Source of the DNA: Caldithrix sp.
Lineage (GTDB): Bacteria > Spirochaetota > Leptospiria > Turneriellales > Turneriellaceae
DNA length: 34,574 nt
NCBI GenBank assembly: GCA_020722745.1
Contig: DYKF01000009.1
Location: 1-34,574 of the forward strand
Reading direction: 5' to 3'
Shown: in pieces, positions 14,797 through 22,945 of the stretch
Position numbering within the stretch: the stretch's first letter is position 1
How the letters are laid out: the number at the start of each line of letters is the position of its first letter
Notes under the pieces: model-generated
The model's input: the letters and a program-made list of their open reading frames with translations, nothing else
Told to the model about the DNA's origin: nothing
Database searches by the model: none
Made by a program: the position numbers and the translations under genes

Positions 14797-15171
14797 ATGG
14801 CCCGCAACACCAAAGTGCTTATCGTAGATGATTCCGGTTACATGCGCCAGGTAATTCGCAAACACCTTGAAAATAAAGGTTTTGAAATTTCCGGAGAAGC
14901 TCAGGATGGCCTGGAGGCAATCCAAATGTATCCAGAAATACAGCCAGATATTGTAACCATGGATATTTCCATGAAAAAAGTTGGTGGCATTGAGGCCACA
15001 AAAAAGATCAAGTCTATAGATCCAGCAGCCAAAATCATTATTGTATCTGCTTTAGGCGAAGCCCGCTTTATCAAAGAAGCCATTCAGGCGGGAGCTCATG
15101 ACTTCATCATAAAACCCTTTGCTGAAGAACGCCTTATTTCTTCCATTACTAACGCACTTAAATCCGGCTGA
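14797..15171 (+). CDS. CheY-like single-domain response regulator
   Basis: Stand-alone receiver of 124 residues, the usual CheY size. Key residues: D11-D12, phosphoacceptor D56 (VTMDISM), S84 in IIVSAL and K106 in FIIKPF. The MDISM.K..GIEA pattern around the phosphosite is that of chemotaxis CheY proteins. A strong ribosome-binding site (GAGGAGAGG) precedes the ATG, in contrast to the kinase gene. It begins 30 bases after the kinase stop and ends 2 bases before the REC-REC-PilZ gene, so it is the obvious phosphoacceptor for the kinase and a likely substrate for that protein's CheX-like domain. No output domain is present, so it must act by binding another protein. Confidence 0.92.
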   Translation: MARNTKVLIVDDSGYMRQVIRKHLENKGFEISGEAQDGLEAIQMYPEIQPDIVTMDISMKKVGGIEATKKIKSIDPAAKIIIVSALGEARFIKEAIQAGAHDFIIKPFAEERLISSITNALKSG

Positions 15172-15173
15172 TT

Positions 15174-16265
15174 ATGCTTACCGGCAGAAAACTTGACGAC
15201 AAAAAAATTCTTCTCATTGAAGATTCGCGAGCCTCCTCAAATATCATAGAAACCCTCGTAGAAGAGAATGGTGGTACTCTTGAAGTATATAATGATTTAT
15301 CTAACCAAGATCTCATTCTCGCGGAAATTTTTGATATTGCCATTCTCGATATATTCCTCAAAAATGAATCCACACTGGAATTTATTAAGCTGCTAAAAAA
15401 ACGCTCACCGACTACGCGCATCATAGTCGTTTCATCGAGCACCTCTGTTCTCGCGGAAGATCCCGAAGCAGCAGCAAGTGTGGATTATCTTGTAGAAAAG
15501 CCTTTTACGTCGGATAAGATGCTTTCGGCCATTGATGCCTCTTTGTACCTTCCGTTAAAAAACAAAAATGTTCTCATTGTTGACGATGCCAAAGTGAGCC
15601 TCAGGGCCTTAGGCCGAATTGTCGCCAAACTTGGTGGAATAGCAGATTCATATGCCGATCTTTCCGCAGAAAATGAAATTCTCAAAAACAAATACAGCCT
15701 CGCCATTCTCGATCTCATGCTAAAGGACGGCGTTACAACCATCGACTTTATTCAAAAGCTGAAAAACGCTCACCCGGAGACATTCATATTTGTTCTTTCT
15801 GCTATGCCGAGTGCGATGCATGCTTATCCGGAAATACTATCCAATGTAGCGTTTATTTTCCAAAAGCCAATCTCTGACCAGGTTCTCGAAAGAAATTTAA
15901 TCAAGACAATAGAACGGCCTTATGCAGATCGCAGAAAAAACCCGCGTAAACCAGGAATGGCACAAGTCTGGGTTGCTGAATACAACCTAGAAGAAAAAAA
16001 AGCGGAACTTTTTGAATCGCCAGCTCTTCTCGATTTATCGAACCATGGCATCTCTTACCAGTCGTTCCTTACATACGAAGAGGGCGAATATATTATCTGC
16101 TGGATCAATTATGAGGGCGCCATTGTTGAGATCATTGCCAAAATAATCTGGAGCAAGCCCGCAGAAAAAATGACTCAATATGGGGCCGAGATTATTCCAA
16201 AACTTTCGAGCGGCTTTTCAAAGCTTCAGGAATTCGTAACGCGCATTACTATAGACGAAAACTAA
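15174..16265 (+). CDS. Tandem receiver protein with C-terminal PilZ domain
   Basis: The 363-residue protein has two receiver domains and a PilZ-type c-di-GMP-binding output. REC1 (about 10-125): E16-D17, phosphosite D59 (AILDIFL), S88 or S89, K109. REC2 (about 131-245): D137-D138, D180 (AILDLML), S209, K231. The PilZ domain (about 252-363) carries the ligand motif RRKNPR (R254-x3-R258) followed by DLSNHG (D287-x-S289-x2-G292), the two hallmarks of c-di-GMP binding. Both receivers look able to be phosphorylated. It starts 2 bases after the CheY stop, so the operon joins kinase, phosphatase, CheY and a second-messenger output. It ends 10 bases before the end of the convergent lptF-like gene, with no terminator between. 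Confidence 0.88.
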   Translation: MLTGRKLDDKKILLIEDSRASSNIIETLVEENGGTLEVYNDLSNQDLILAEIFDIAILDIFLKNESTLEFIKLLKKRSPTTRIIVVSSSTSVLAEDPEAAASVDYLVEKPFTSDKMLSAIDASLYLPLKNKNVLIVDDAKVSLRALGRIVAKLGGIADSYADLSAENEILKNKYSLAILDLMLKDGVTTIDFIQKLKNAHPETFIFVLSAMPSAMHAYPEILSNVAFIFQKPISDQVLERNLIKTIERPYADRRKNPRKPGMAQVWVAEYNLEEKKAELFESPALLDLSNHGISYQSFLTYEEGEYIICWINYEGAIVEIIAKIIWSKPAEKMTQYGAEIIPKLSSGFSKLQEFVTRITIDEN

Positions 16266-16275
16266 AATCTGTTTG

Positions 16276-17460
16276 TTATCTACGCAATAGAGTTGCCCAA
16301 AAAACAGGTGGTGAAAACTCTGCAATTCGCTGCAAATACAATACAACCGCCACAACCATATAAATAATATTACCGACCCAAGCAGATAAATAGCCGGGAA
16401 CCCCAAAACTGGCGATGGCATCTGACAATAAATAAAGTGTAAAATAGAGAAAAATAAGAACAATGGCTATCCCAAGCCCGGCTCCTTTACCCGCACGTAT
16501 ATTCGAAATGCCAAGCGGAAACGCCGCGATGGTAAACAGGAGAGCAGCAAAACCAAGAGCAGTTCGTTTACCCATTTCTGTATATGCTTTCGTAACCAAT
16601 TCGTTTTGCTTTTCACTCTTCCATGAATCGATTTTTTGCATTAACTGACCGTTAGAAAAAAAAGCAACTTCTTTTTCCTCTGGCGTATATTCCGCAAAAT
16701 TAGACTCTACCAGATATAGATCCGTATAACCAGTAGAAAAATCTATGATAGTATAATCCTGTTCCGTTTTATATAAAATATAGCCATTGCGCAATCGTAT
16801 TGCTTTTCGGTTGCCTGTCTTAATCTTCTCACCAGTATCAGCAATAATGAGTCTTTCTAATCGTAAATATTCATTCTCTTTGACATGGGTTTGAATTTGA
16901 ATATTTTTTAGTATGTCAAATCCATCCTCTGTTCTTTCCATTTCATCGATATAAATACTTTCTTTTTTGGTTTCGTCATCTATGATCATGGTAAACTGGC
17001 CGGGTTCTATCACAGCAGCGGGGTCAGCCATTACGATTTTTTTGGTCTTCGTGAGAACCTGGCCATACAACCCGGGAACGACAAAGTGATTATACCATAA
17101 AAGAAATCCGGAAAGCAATAGTCCCACCATAACGTAAGGCCAGGATATTCTGCGATACGAAATTCCACCGGCCCTCATCGCAATCACTTCGGAGTCGGAA
17201 TTATGAGCACTGACCGATAAAATTACAGAGAGTAAAATTGCCATGGGAATTGTCATTGAGAGTGTCCATCCAAGGCTGTAAGCCATTAGTTCACCTACAA
17301 GGAGAAGAGAAAGATTCTTCTCCATTGCCTCGCGGACAACCTCTTTCAAGTAAAAGACAAGAATAATTGTCGTAAAAAAGATTGTGCTGATTAGCAGAGA
17401 AGGGATATACTTTACGAGAATATAGCGGGATAGCGACGTCAGCCTTAGAATATACTGCAT
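16276..17460 (-). CDS. LptF/LptG-family LPS transport permease
   Basis: YjgP/YjgQ-family permease, the membrane half of the LptB2FG ABC machine that extracts LPS from the inner membrane. The 394-residue product has the family layout: three N-terminal helices (with SRYILVKYIPSLL and SVILSVSAHNSDSEVIAMRAGGISYRRI, the coupling helix region), a long periplasmic beta-jellyroll-like part (about 130-290), and three C-terminal helices starting near TALGFAALLFTIAAFPLGI. Whether it is LptF or LptG cannot be settled here, and its partner is not in the window. Its ATG overlaps the preceding lipoprotein stop by one base (TAATG), so translation is coupled. It is the last gene of the long minus-strand series. 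Confidence 0.87.
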   Translation of the reverse strand: MQYILRLTSLSRYILVKYIPSLLISTIFFTTIILVFYLKEVVREAMEKNLSLLLVGELMAYSLGWTLSMTIPMAILLSVILSVSAHNSDSEVIAMRAGGISYRRISWPYVMVGLLLSGFLLWYNHFVVPGLYGQVLTKTKKIVMADPAAVIEPGQFTMIIDDETKKESIYIDEMERTEDGFDILKNIQIQTHVKENEYLRLERLIIADTGEKIKTGNRKAIRLRNGYILYKTEQDYTIIDFSTGYTDLYLVESNFAEYTPEEKEVAFFSNGQLMQKIDSWKSEKQNELVTKAYTEMGKRTALGFAALLFTIAAFPLGISNIRAGKGAGLGIAIVLIFLYFTLYLLSDAIASFGVPGYLSAWVGNIIYMVVAVVLYLQRIAEFSPPVFWATLLRR

Positions 17461-17855
17461 TATGGGTTCTCCAGCGAAAAGACAGCCTTATCTTTTCCGG
17501 CATAATAGAAAACCACTTTGGACCCGGCAATTGTTATTCCCTCCGCCGCTGCAGCTTTTGCATCCCGGGCAACCGCTTCTTTGAGATCCGGCTCTGCCTT
17601 GCGTTTGCCATACATTTCAAGCAGCTCAAGAATCACCTGTTTTTTTTTTACACCCGCATATTTAATGTCAACGTACACAATTTGAACAACCCCGGCAGAT
17701 TCCCGTGGCACAACGACAGAGAACATTTGGTCACCCACAAAAACGGTCCTCGCTAAATCCGGAACAGGCTTTTTATCAATGATGGCACCGGTCGAATTAC
17801 AGCCTGCAAAAATCAGAGAAATAAAAACGGAACAAACCAATCTACATCTGCGCAT
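17460..17855 (-). CDS. Small lipoprotein of unknown function (131 aa)
   Basis: The N-terminus (MRRCRLV, hydrophobic core, LIFAGC) is a lipoprotein signal with the modified Cys at residue 19. The mature part has strand-rich sequence (FVGDQMFSVVVP; GVVQIVYVDIKYAG) and a helix (LELLEMYGKRKAEPDLKEAV) before a final FYYAGKDKAVF strand. I do not recognise a family. It overlaps coaX upstream by 14 bases and lptF/G downstream by 1 base, so it is firmly inside the operon. Adjacency to an LPS-export permease suggests an envelope role, but that is only context. Confidence 0.7.
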   Translation of the reverse strand: MRRCRLVCSVFISLIFAGCNSTGAIIDKKPVPDLARTVFVGDQMFSVVVPRESAGVVQIVYVDIKYAGVKKKQVILELLEMYGKRKAEPDLKEAVARDAKAAAAEGITIAGSKVVFYYAGKDKAVFSLENP

Positions 17856-18615
17856 ACAAATTCAACCCCCGTAGAGTTAAATATCTGTCGACGACATCAA
17901 ACAGCTCTCCAGTAAAATTCATGCGAACAGACATACCGCCGGTTGCTATCTTAACGAAACTTTTCCCCCGCGCAAACGGATGCAAAGTAAGCTCTCGTAA
18001 AATCTCGCGCGTTAATCCGCGCCAGCCAAAATACACTCCATTTTCAATAGATTCAATGGTAGTGGAACCAAGTACATGAGCTTTATTCTTAAAATTAACC
18101 TGAGGCAATTTAGCTGTTCCGGAAAACAGGCTTTCTACTGCCCCCTGTATTCCAGGGGCAATCAATCCGCCCCGAAAAACTCTATCGGCTATAAGGCAAA
18201 ATGTATTGGCCGTTCCAAAATCTGCAATGATAATATTTGGTCCAAACAAAGAAATGCCGGCAAGCGCATTAGCAACCCGGTCAGCACCAAGAGTAGCGCG
18301 TCCCTCGTATTCGAACTGAACTGGTGTGGTAGACTGGCTTTCCAGAAATTCAACAGAAGGAATTCCCCATTCATACAAAGATTCCCTGAATATTTGATTG
18401 GCGACAGGAACAACGCTGGCAACTACCGCCTTCTCTATCCTGACAGGAAGACGAATCTTATCTTTTTCCTCGCGCAGCCATTGAGAAATGGCCCAAATCC
18501 ACTCGTCCTGCGATGAATAGCGTTTTGTGGACAAATGGGCCGTAGATAAAAGCCGATTGCCATACCACAGCCCTAGGACTGTTTGCGTATTGCCAATATC
18601 GGCGGTTAAAATCAT
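17842..18615 (-). CDS. coaX: Type III pantothenate kinase CoaX
   Basis: Cytoplasmic ATP-dependent kinase for the first step of coenzyme A synthesis (pantothenate to 4'-phosphopantothenate). ASKHA-fold motifs are present: DIGNTQTVLG (phosphate-1 loop, residues 6-15), GADR (pantothenate site), ADFGTANTF (phosphate-2 loop), GGLIAPG, and ATGG (adenosine site) near the C-terminus. The 257-residue length is normal. The ATG overlaps the stop of the upstream protease gene by 4 bases (ATGA), and its own end overlaps the lipoprotein gene by 14 bases. Confidence 0.94.
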   Translation of the reverse strand: MILTADIGNTQTVLGLWYGNRLLSTAHLSTKRYSSQDEWIWAISQWLREEKDKIRLPVRIEKAVVASVVPVANQIFRESLYEWGIPSVEFLESQSTTPVQFEYEGRATLGADRVANALAGISLFGPNIIIADFGTANTFCLIADRVFRGGLIAPGIQGAVESLFSGTAKLPQVNFKNKAHVLGSTTIESIENGVYFGWRGLTREILRELTLHPFARGKSFVKIATGGMSVRMNFTGELFDVVDRYLTLRGLNLYAQM

Positions 18616-19778
18616 TCCTCCTCTGCTCTCGCGGGCATTTCTGCAATTCTTATTTCAACGGTTTCTTCTTTGCGGTTGCTTTCTGATATTTTTTTAATTT
18701 TAATATTTTTTCCAGGACCTTTTTTCAGCACGGCTGTTTTAAGTACCTGAAAACTCTCTGCCTTTACCCCGTCTACTTCCAGAATAAAGTCATACTGGCG
18801 GATACCCGCTTTCCACGCAGGAGAACCATACATAACCTCACCCACGAGAATGCCTGTTTTCTTATCGAGATTCAATTCCTGAATTAATTCCTCGGACGGC
18901 TCAGGTATCACAGAAACTCCAATAAATCCCTGTTTAATTTCTTTTCCTGTTTTAAGTTTCTCTACAATTTCCATGGCATGGTTCACGGGAATCGCAAAAC
19001 CAATGCCCACAGATCCACCGGACTGCGAATAAATCATCTGGTTGATACCAATAACTTCCCCCCGTATGTTTAACAGAGGGCCACCAGAGTTTCCAGGATT
19101 AATGGCCGCATCGGTTTGAATGCGCTGAACACCATCGGCAGAATTCACATCCTGGCCCTTGGACGAAATAATGCCATACGTAAAAGTGGAAGAGAGGCCA
19201 AACGGATTGCCAATGGCGATGGCAAAATCACCGACTTCAATTTTATCAGAATCTCCAATATGAACGACCTTCAGGTCTTTGGCGCCATTCACCTTTAAGA
19301 GAGCAATATCCGAGGAAGGATCGGAACCAACAAGCTTTGCTTCGTACTGTTTGCCATTCGTTAGTTTTACGGTTATTTTATCCACTTTGGCTACAACATG
19401 ATGATTTGTAACAATAAATCCATCGGCGCTGATAATAAAACCAGAGCCAAGCCCGGTTTGTTTCTGGCTCTGCTGCTCTGGAACACCAAAGTAGCGACGA
19501 AAATAAGGATCATCAAAAAACGGATGAACAGGCATTTTTATCGTCTGCTCTGTTTCAATGCGTACAACGGCAGGATTTACCTCTTTGTAAATTTCCCGAA
19601 ACGCGTTCTGGACAACCATGGCTCCCTGAACTGAATCAGATTTGCTCAGCGGATTCAATGCTTCCGCACGAGCCGATGTATGATTTTTTTCGCAGCTTCC
19701 TGCAAAGGGAGAAAATGCCACCCCAAGAAGGAATACGAAAACAAGCAAATTTCCAAGTTGCAAAAACTTTAACTTCAT
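18612..19778 (-). CDS. HtrA/DegP-type periplasmic serine protease
   Basis: S1C trypsin-like protease with one PDZ domain, acting in envelope protein quality control. The catalytic triad is complete: H127 (TNHHVV), D157 (SSDIALLK) and S231 (GNSGGP). The PDZ domain spans about 285-375 (GFIGVSVI, then GSPAWKAGI and DFILEVDGV). Only one PDZ is present, as in DegS rather than DegP/DegQ; at 388 residues it is complete for that type. The signal region ends FAGSC, a relaxed spirochaete-style lipobox with Cys29, so it may be a lipoprotein rather than freely soluble. AAGGGG precedes the ATG. The gene starts 27 bases after nuoN ends and overlaps coaX by 4 bases. It is not next to a sigma-E-type regulator. 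Confidence 0.9.
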   Translation of the reverse strand: MKLKFLQLGNLLVFVFLLGVAFSPFAGSCEKNHTSARAEALNPLSKSDSVQGAMVVQNAFREIYKEVNPAVVRIETEQTIKMPVHPFFDDPYFRRYFGVPEQQSQKQTGLGSGFIISADGFIVTNHHVVAKVDKITVKLTNGKQYEAKLVGSDPSSDIALLKVNGAKDLKVVHIGDSDKIEVGDFAIAIGNPFGLSSTFTYGIISSKGQDVNSADGVQRIQTDAAINPGNSGGPLLNIRGEVIGINQMIYSQSGGSVGIGFAIPVNHAMEIVEKLKTGKEIKQGFIGVSVIPEPSEELIQELNLDKKTGILVGEVMYGSPAWKAGIRQYDFILEVDGVKAESFQVLKTAVLKKGPGKNIKIKKISESNRKEETVEIRIAEMPARAEEE

Positions 19779-19805
19779 TTAATAACCCCTTTTGTCTATT
19801 TTTCT

Positions 19806-21335
19806 TTATTGAATCAATTCAGAAGCCACTCTCGCAAAATTAAATATGGATTCGGAGTAAAACCCGATTCCAAGAACAAGAACAGCTGTCACAATGGCAG
19901 CGCTCCAAGCAAATATTCCTCGGAAGGGCGGAAGAGTTCCCGACCTTGCATTTTCATCCTCAAAATCCCAGTACGCGTAAAACACGATGCGGATGTAAAA
20001 GTAAACGCCAACGAGAGATGTTACAATCATGACAACAGCCAGATAGTAATATCCCGCCGAAATGAGAACCTTCAAGAGAAAGAGTTTTCCAAAGAATCCC
20101 GCGAGAGGTGGAATTCCTGCAAAGGAAAGAGCAGAAACAGAAAGCAAAAATGCCGCAAACGGATTTTTCTTGCTTAGGCCTTTCAGGTGGTCAAAAGTAA
20201 GCCCTCTCTCCTCTCCGTTTTCGAGATACGCAATCGTCGCGAAAGCAAGAATAGATGTTAGCGCATAGGCAAGAATGTAGAAATACAACGCGGACGAAGC
20301 CTCTGTTCTCAGTGAAATCGCCTTAAAGCTTTCCGGAAAAAACATGAACATGGTGATAATATAACCTGCATGCGCAATCGATGAATACGCGAAAACTCGT
20401 TTTAAGTAGTTCTGGTTCAAAGTCGCCATATTACCATATACCATAGACGCAACTGCAAAAACGATAATTCCCGTGTTCAGAATCATGTGCATGTCTGGCT
20501 GCATGAACTGTAGAATGCGAAATACGGCCCCAACAGCAGATATTTTTACGATAGAAGCCATGGCTGCTGTAATAACAGAAGGAGCCCCGTCGTATACATC
20601 GGCCACCCAGCCGTGAAAGGGAACCACGGCTATCTTAAAGAGAAACCCACCGATAATGAGAAACCAGCCAGCCGCAAGAAGTTTATACGAAAACGAATCT
20701 TCTGCAAAAACGACTGGAAGGACTTCCGAGAGCCTTGTCGATCCAGAACCACCATAAACAAGGGCAATGCCGAGCAGCATAAACGCGATTCCTATAGTAG
20801 AGAGGAAATAGTATTTTACCGCAGCTTCTGTTGCGGTCGCTCTCCCTCTATCCCAGGCCGCCAGGATAAAAAACGGCAGCGAAGAAAGCTCCAAACCAAT
20901 AAACATGGTCATGAGGTCATTCGCACTTACGGTAAAAATAGAGCCGGCACCAATGTAGAGGAGAAACTGGTATACCTCGGCAAGTTCGAGTTTCTGCTCA
21001 GAAAAAACTCTTTTGATAAAAAAGAGCATTATCGTAACTGCTAACAGTATTAAAAACGAATAATGCTGAATATAGCTATTCAAGCGCAGATTTCCCTGAA
21101 ACACAGTACCACCTTCCGGATTACCACTCAACAGCCCATAAAAGGCCGTGCCAGGAATACCGTAAGTAACGACATAAAGCGATGCAAAAAGCGAAATCAG
21201 CGCAATGTAGAATGCCAGCACCCTTCTAAAACCGGGTAAAACAACTTGCAGCAGAAGAATGAGGAGAGCCCCGGAAATGAGAATCATTTGGGGGGCCGAA
21301 AGAATTAAATCCTGAAACTTAAAAATATTTTCCAT
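19806..21335 (-). CDS. nuoN: NADH-quinone oxidoreductase subunit N
   Basis: Antiporter-like membrane subunit of complex I, one of three proton-pumping modules. The 509-residue protein has about 14 hydrophobic segments and the family's conserved charged helices: LGLELSSLPFFILAA (Glu on TM5), KIAVVPFHGWVADVYDGAP (Lys on TM7, the HxWxPDxY-like loop) and KRVFAYSSIAHAGYI (Lys on TM8). A GAGGAG-type ribosome-binding site precedes the ATG, 10 bases after nuoM ends. It is the last subunit in the cluster; the protease gene follows closely. Confidence 0.94.
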   Translation of the reverse strand: MENIFKFQDLILSAPQMILISGALLILLLQVVLPGFRRVLAFYIALISLFASLYVVTYGIPGTAFYGLLSGNPEGGTVFQGNLRLNSYIQHYSFLILLAVTIMLFFIKRVFSEQKLELAEVYQFLLYIGAGSIFTVSANDLMTMFIGLELSSLPFFILAAWDRGRATATEAAVKYYFLSTIGIAFMLLGIALVYGGSGSTRLSEVLPVVFAEDSFSYKLLAAGWFLIIGGFLFKIAVVPFHGWVADVYDGAPSVITAAMASIVKISAVGAVFRILQFMQPDMHMILNTGIIVFAVASMVYGNMATLNQNYLKRVFAYSSIAHAGYIITMFMFFPESFKAISLRTEASSALYFYILAYALTSILAFATIAYLENGEERGLTFDHLKGLSKKNPFAAFLLSVSALSFAGIPPLAGFFGKLFLLKVLISAGYYYLAVVMIVTSLVGVYFYIRIVFYAYWDFEDENARSGTLPPFRGIFAWSAAIVTAVLVLGIGFYSESIFNFARVASELIQ

Positions 21336-21345
21336 TGTTTACTCC

Positions 21346-22944
21346 TCAGTGGTGTTCGGCGTGTCCTTCAACAGGTTCTGCTTTGCCGATTTTGGGGGCG
21401 ACAAACGATCTATCGATTTCTCTGAATTGTATTTTTTCGAGAGAGGCCCTTACAGGGGACAGAACGAGATCCGGTTTAAAACCAAGCCAGAAAATTAACA
21501 CTAAAAACGGAACCGAGAGCAAAATTTCCCGGCTGTTCAGATGCAGGCTTACTTTGGCATGCGCAATTGCTTCGCCCGGTTCGCCAAAGAAAACGGCCTT
21601 ATACAGTTGGAGCATATACACGGCGCCAAAAATGACTCCGGTTACAGCTATCGCACCTATAAGCATGTTCGCCTCAAAGGTTCCAAGAAGAATCAGAAAC
21701 TCTCCCACAAATCCATTGGTTCCAGGTAATCCTACCGAACTTAATGTCGCAATTAGAAAGATGGTGGCAAAGACAGGCGATTTTTGTGCAAGACCACCAA
21801 ATTTTGCAATGTCTCGCGTATGAACGCGATCATAGACAACCCCAACGAGCATAAAGAGAAGACCTGTGGTAATCCCGTGGTTGATCATTTGGAGATAAGA
21901 CCCGGCAAGCGCGTTGGCGGTTCCCGCAAACATGCCCATGACAATATAACCCATGTGAGAAACTGACGAATAGGCAATAAGCTTTTTAAGATCATCCTGC
22001 GACCAAGCGAGCCAAGCGCCATACACAATGGCAACGGCTCCTATCCACATAAACAGTTCCGAATATGCGTTCGCAGCTTCGGGAAATAATGGTATGGAGA
22101 AACGGAGAATACCATATGTACCGAGCTTAAGCAGCACACCAGCGAGGATAATGGATCCCACTGTAGGCGCCTGTGTGTGAGCGTGGGGCAACCATGTGTG
22201 AAATGGGAAAGCCGGAATTTTGATCAAAAAACTGAGAATAAAGGCCCAGAACAGATAGCGCTGGATGTGCGATGGAAGCTGTGCTGCATTCTGGTACAGG
22301 GCAAGACCAATATCAAAATTTGTTCCATTGGACCATTGGGCGTAAATCAGGGCAACCATGCCGACCAGAAGAAACACAGACCCGGCAAACGTATAAATAA
22401 AGAATTTAATAGTGGCATACTTTTTGTCAGATCCACCCCAAATGCCGATCAACAGTGCCATGGGCACCAGCATAATCTCCCAGAAAGCATAGAACGTGAC
22501 CAGGTTTTGAGCAAGAAAAACACCTATAACAGAAGCTTCCAGGAAAAGCAGAGAAATCCAGAAAAGCTTTTCACGGCGCGGTGAAATTCCCTGTTTAGCA
22601 TTAACGAGAAAACTGGCATAGGAATAATATATCCCAAGAGGAAACAAAATCGTTGTCAGCAGATATAGCCCCAGACTGATTCCATCTACCGAGAATACCC
22701 AGTTGATGGCTTTGCCTTCGGCGGGAAACCATACTTCGTGCAATTGAAATTCTGCCGACTGGCCATTAAAGGAGGAGGCTGCCAAGAGAGATGCCAGCAT
22801 AGCCACCAGAGAACCAATCAGTGCAACATTCATCATCCAGCCATTTGGTTTATGGCCAGAATCTTCTCTGTAATTATTTCTGGCCGGAAAAATCCAGACC
22901 AGAATGGCAGCAACCAGTGGAGCAAGAATACTTAAGGTTAACAT
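21346..22944 (-). CDS. nuoM: NADH-quinone oxidoreductase subunit M
   Basis: Second antiporter-like pump subunit of complex I, 532 residues with about 14 helices. Diagnostic stretches are FYAFWEIMLVPMALLIGIWGG (essential Glu in TM5), KIPAFPFHTWLPHAHTQAPT (TM7 Lys and HTWLPxAHxxAP) and LKKLIAYSSVSHMGYI (TM8 Lys). It ends in a His-rich VEGHAEHH tail. The start is ATG at 22944, one base after the TGA of nuoL. Confidence 0.95.
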   Translation of the reverse strand: MLTLSILAPLVAAILVWIFPARNNYREDSGHKPNGWMMNVALIGSLVAMLASLLAASSFNGQSAEFQLHEVWFPAEGKAINWVFSVDGISLGLYLLTTILFPLGIYYSYASFLVNAKQGISPRREKLFWISLLFLEASVIGVFLAQNLVTFYAFWEIMLVPMALLIGIWGGSDKKYATIKFFIYTFAGSVFLLVGMVALIYAQWSNGTNFDIGLALYQNAAQLPSHIQRYLFWAFILSFLIKIPAFPFHTWLPHAHTQAPTVGSIILAGVLLKLGTYGILRFSIPLFPEAANAYSELFMWIGAVAIVYGAWLAWSQDDLKKLIAYSSVSHMGYIVMGMFAGTANALAGSYLQMINHGITTGLLFMLVGVVYDRVHTRDIAKFGGLAQKSPVFATIFLIATLSSVGLPGTNGFVGEFLILLGTFEANMLIGAIAVTGVIFGAVYMLQLYKAVFFGEPGEAIAHAKVSLHLNSREILLSVPFLVLIFWLGFKPDLVLSPVRASLEKIQFREIDRSFVAPKIGKAEPVEGHAEHH

Positions 22945-22945
22945 A

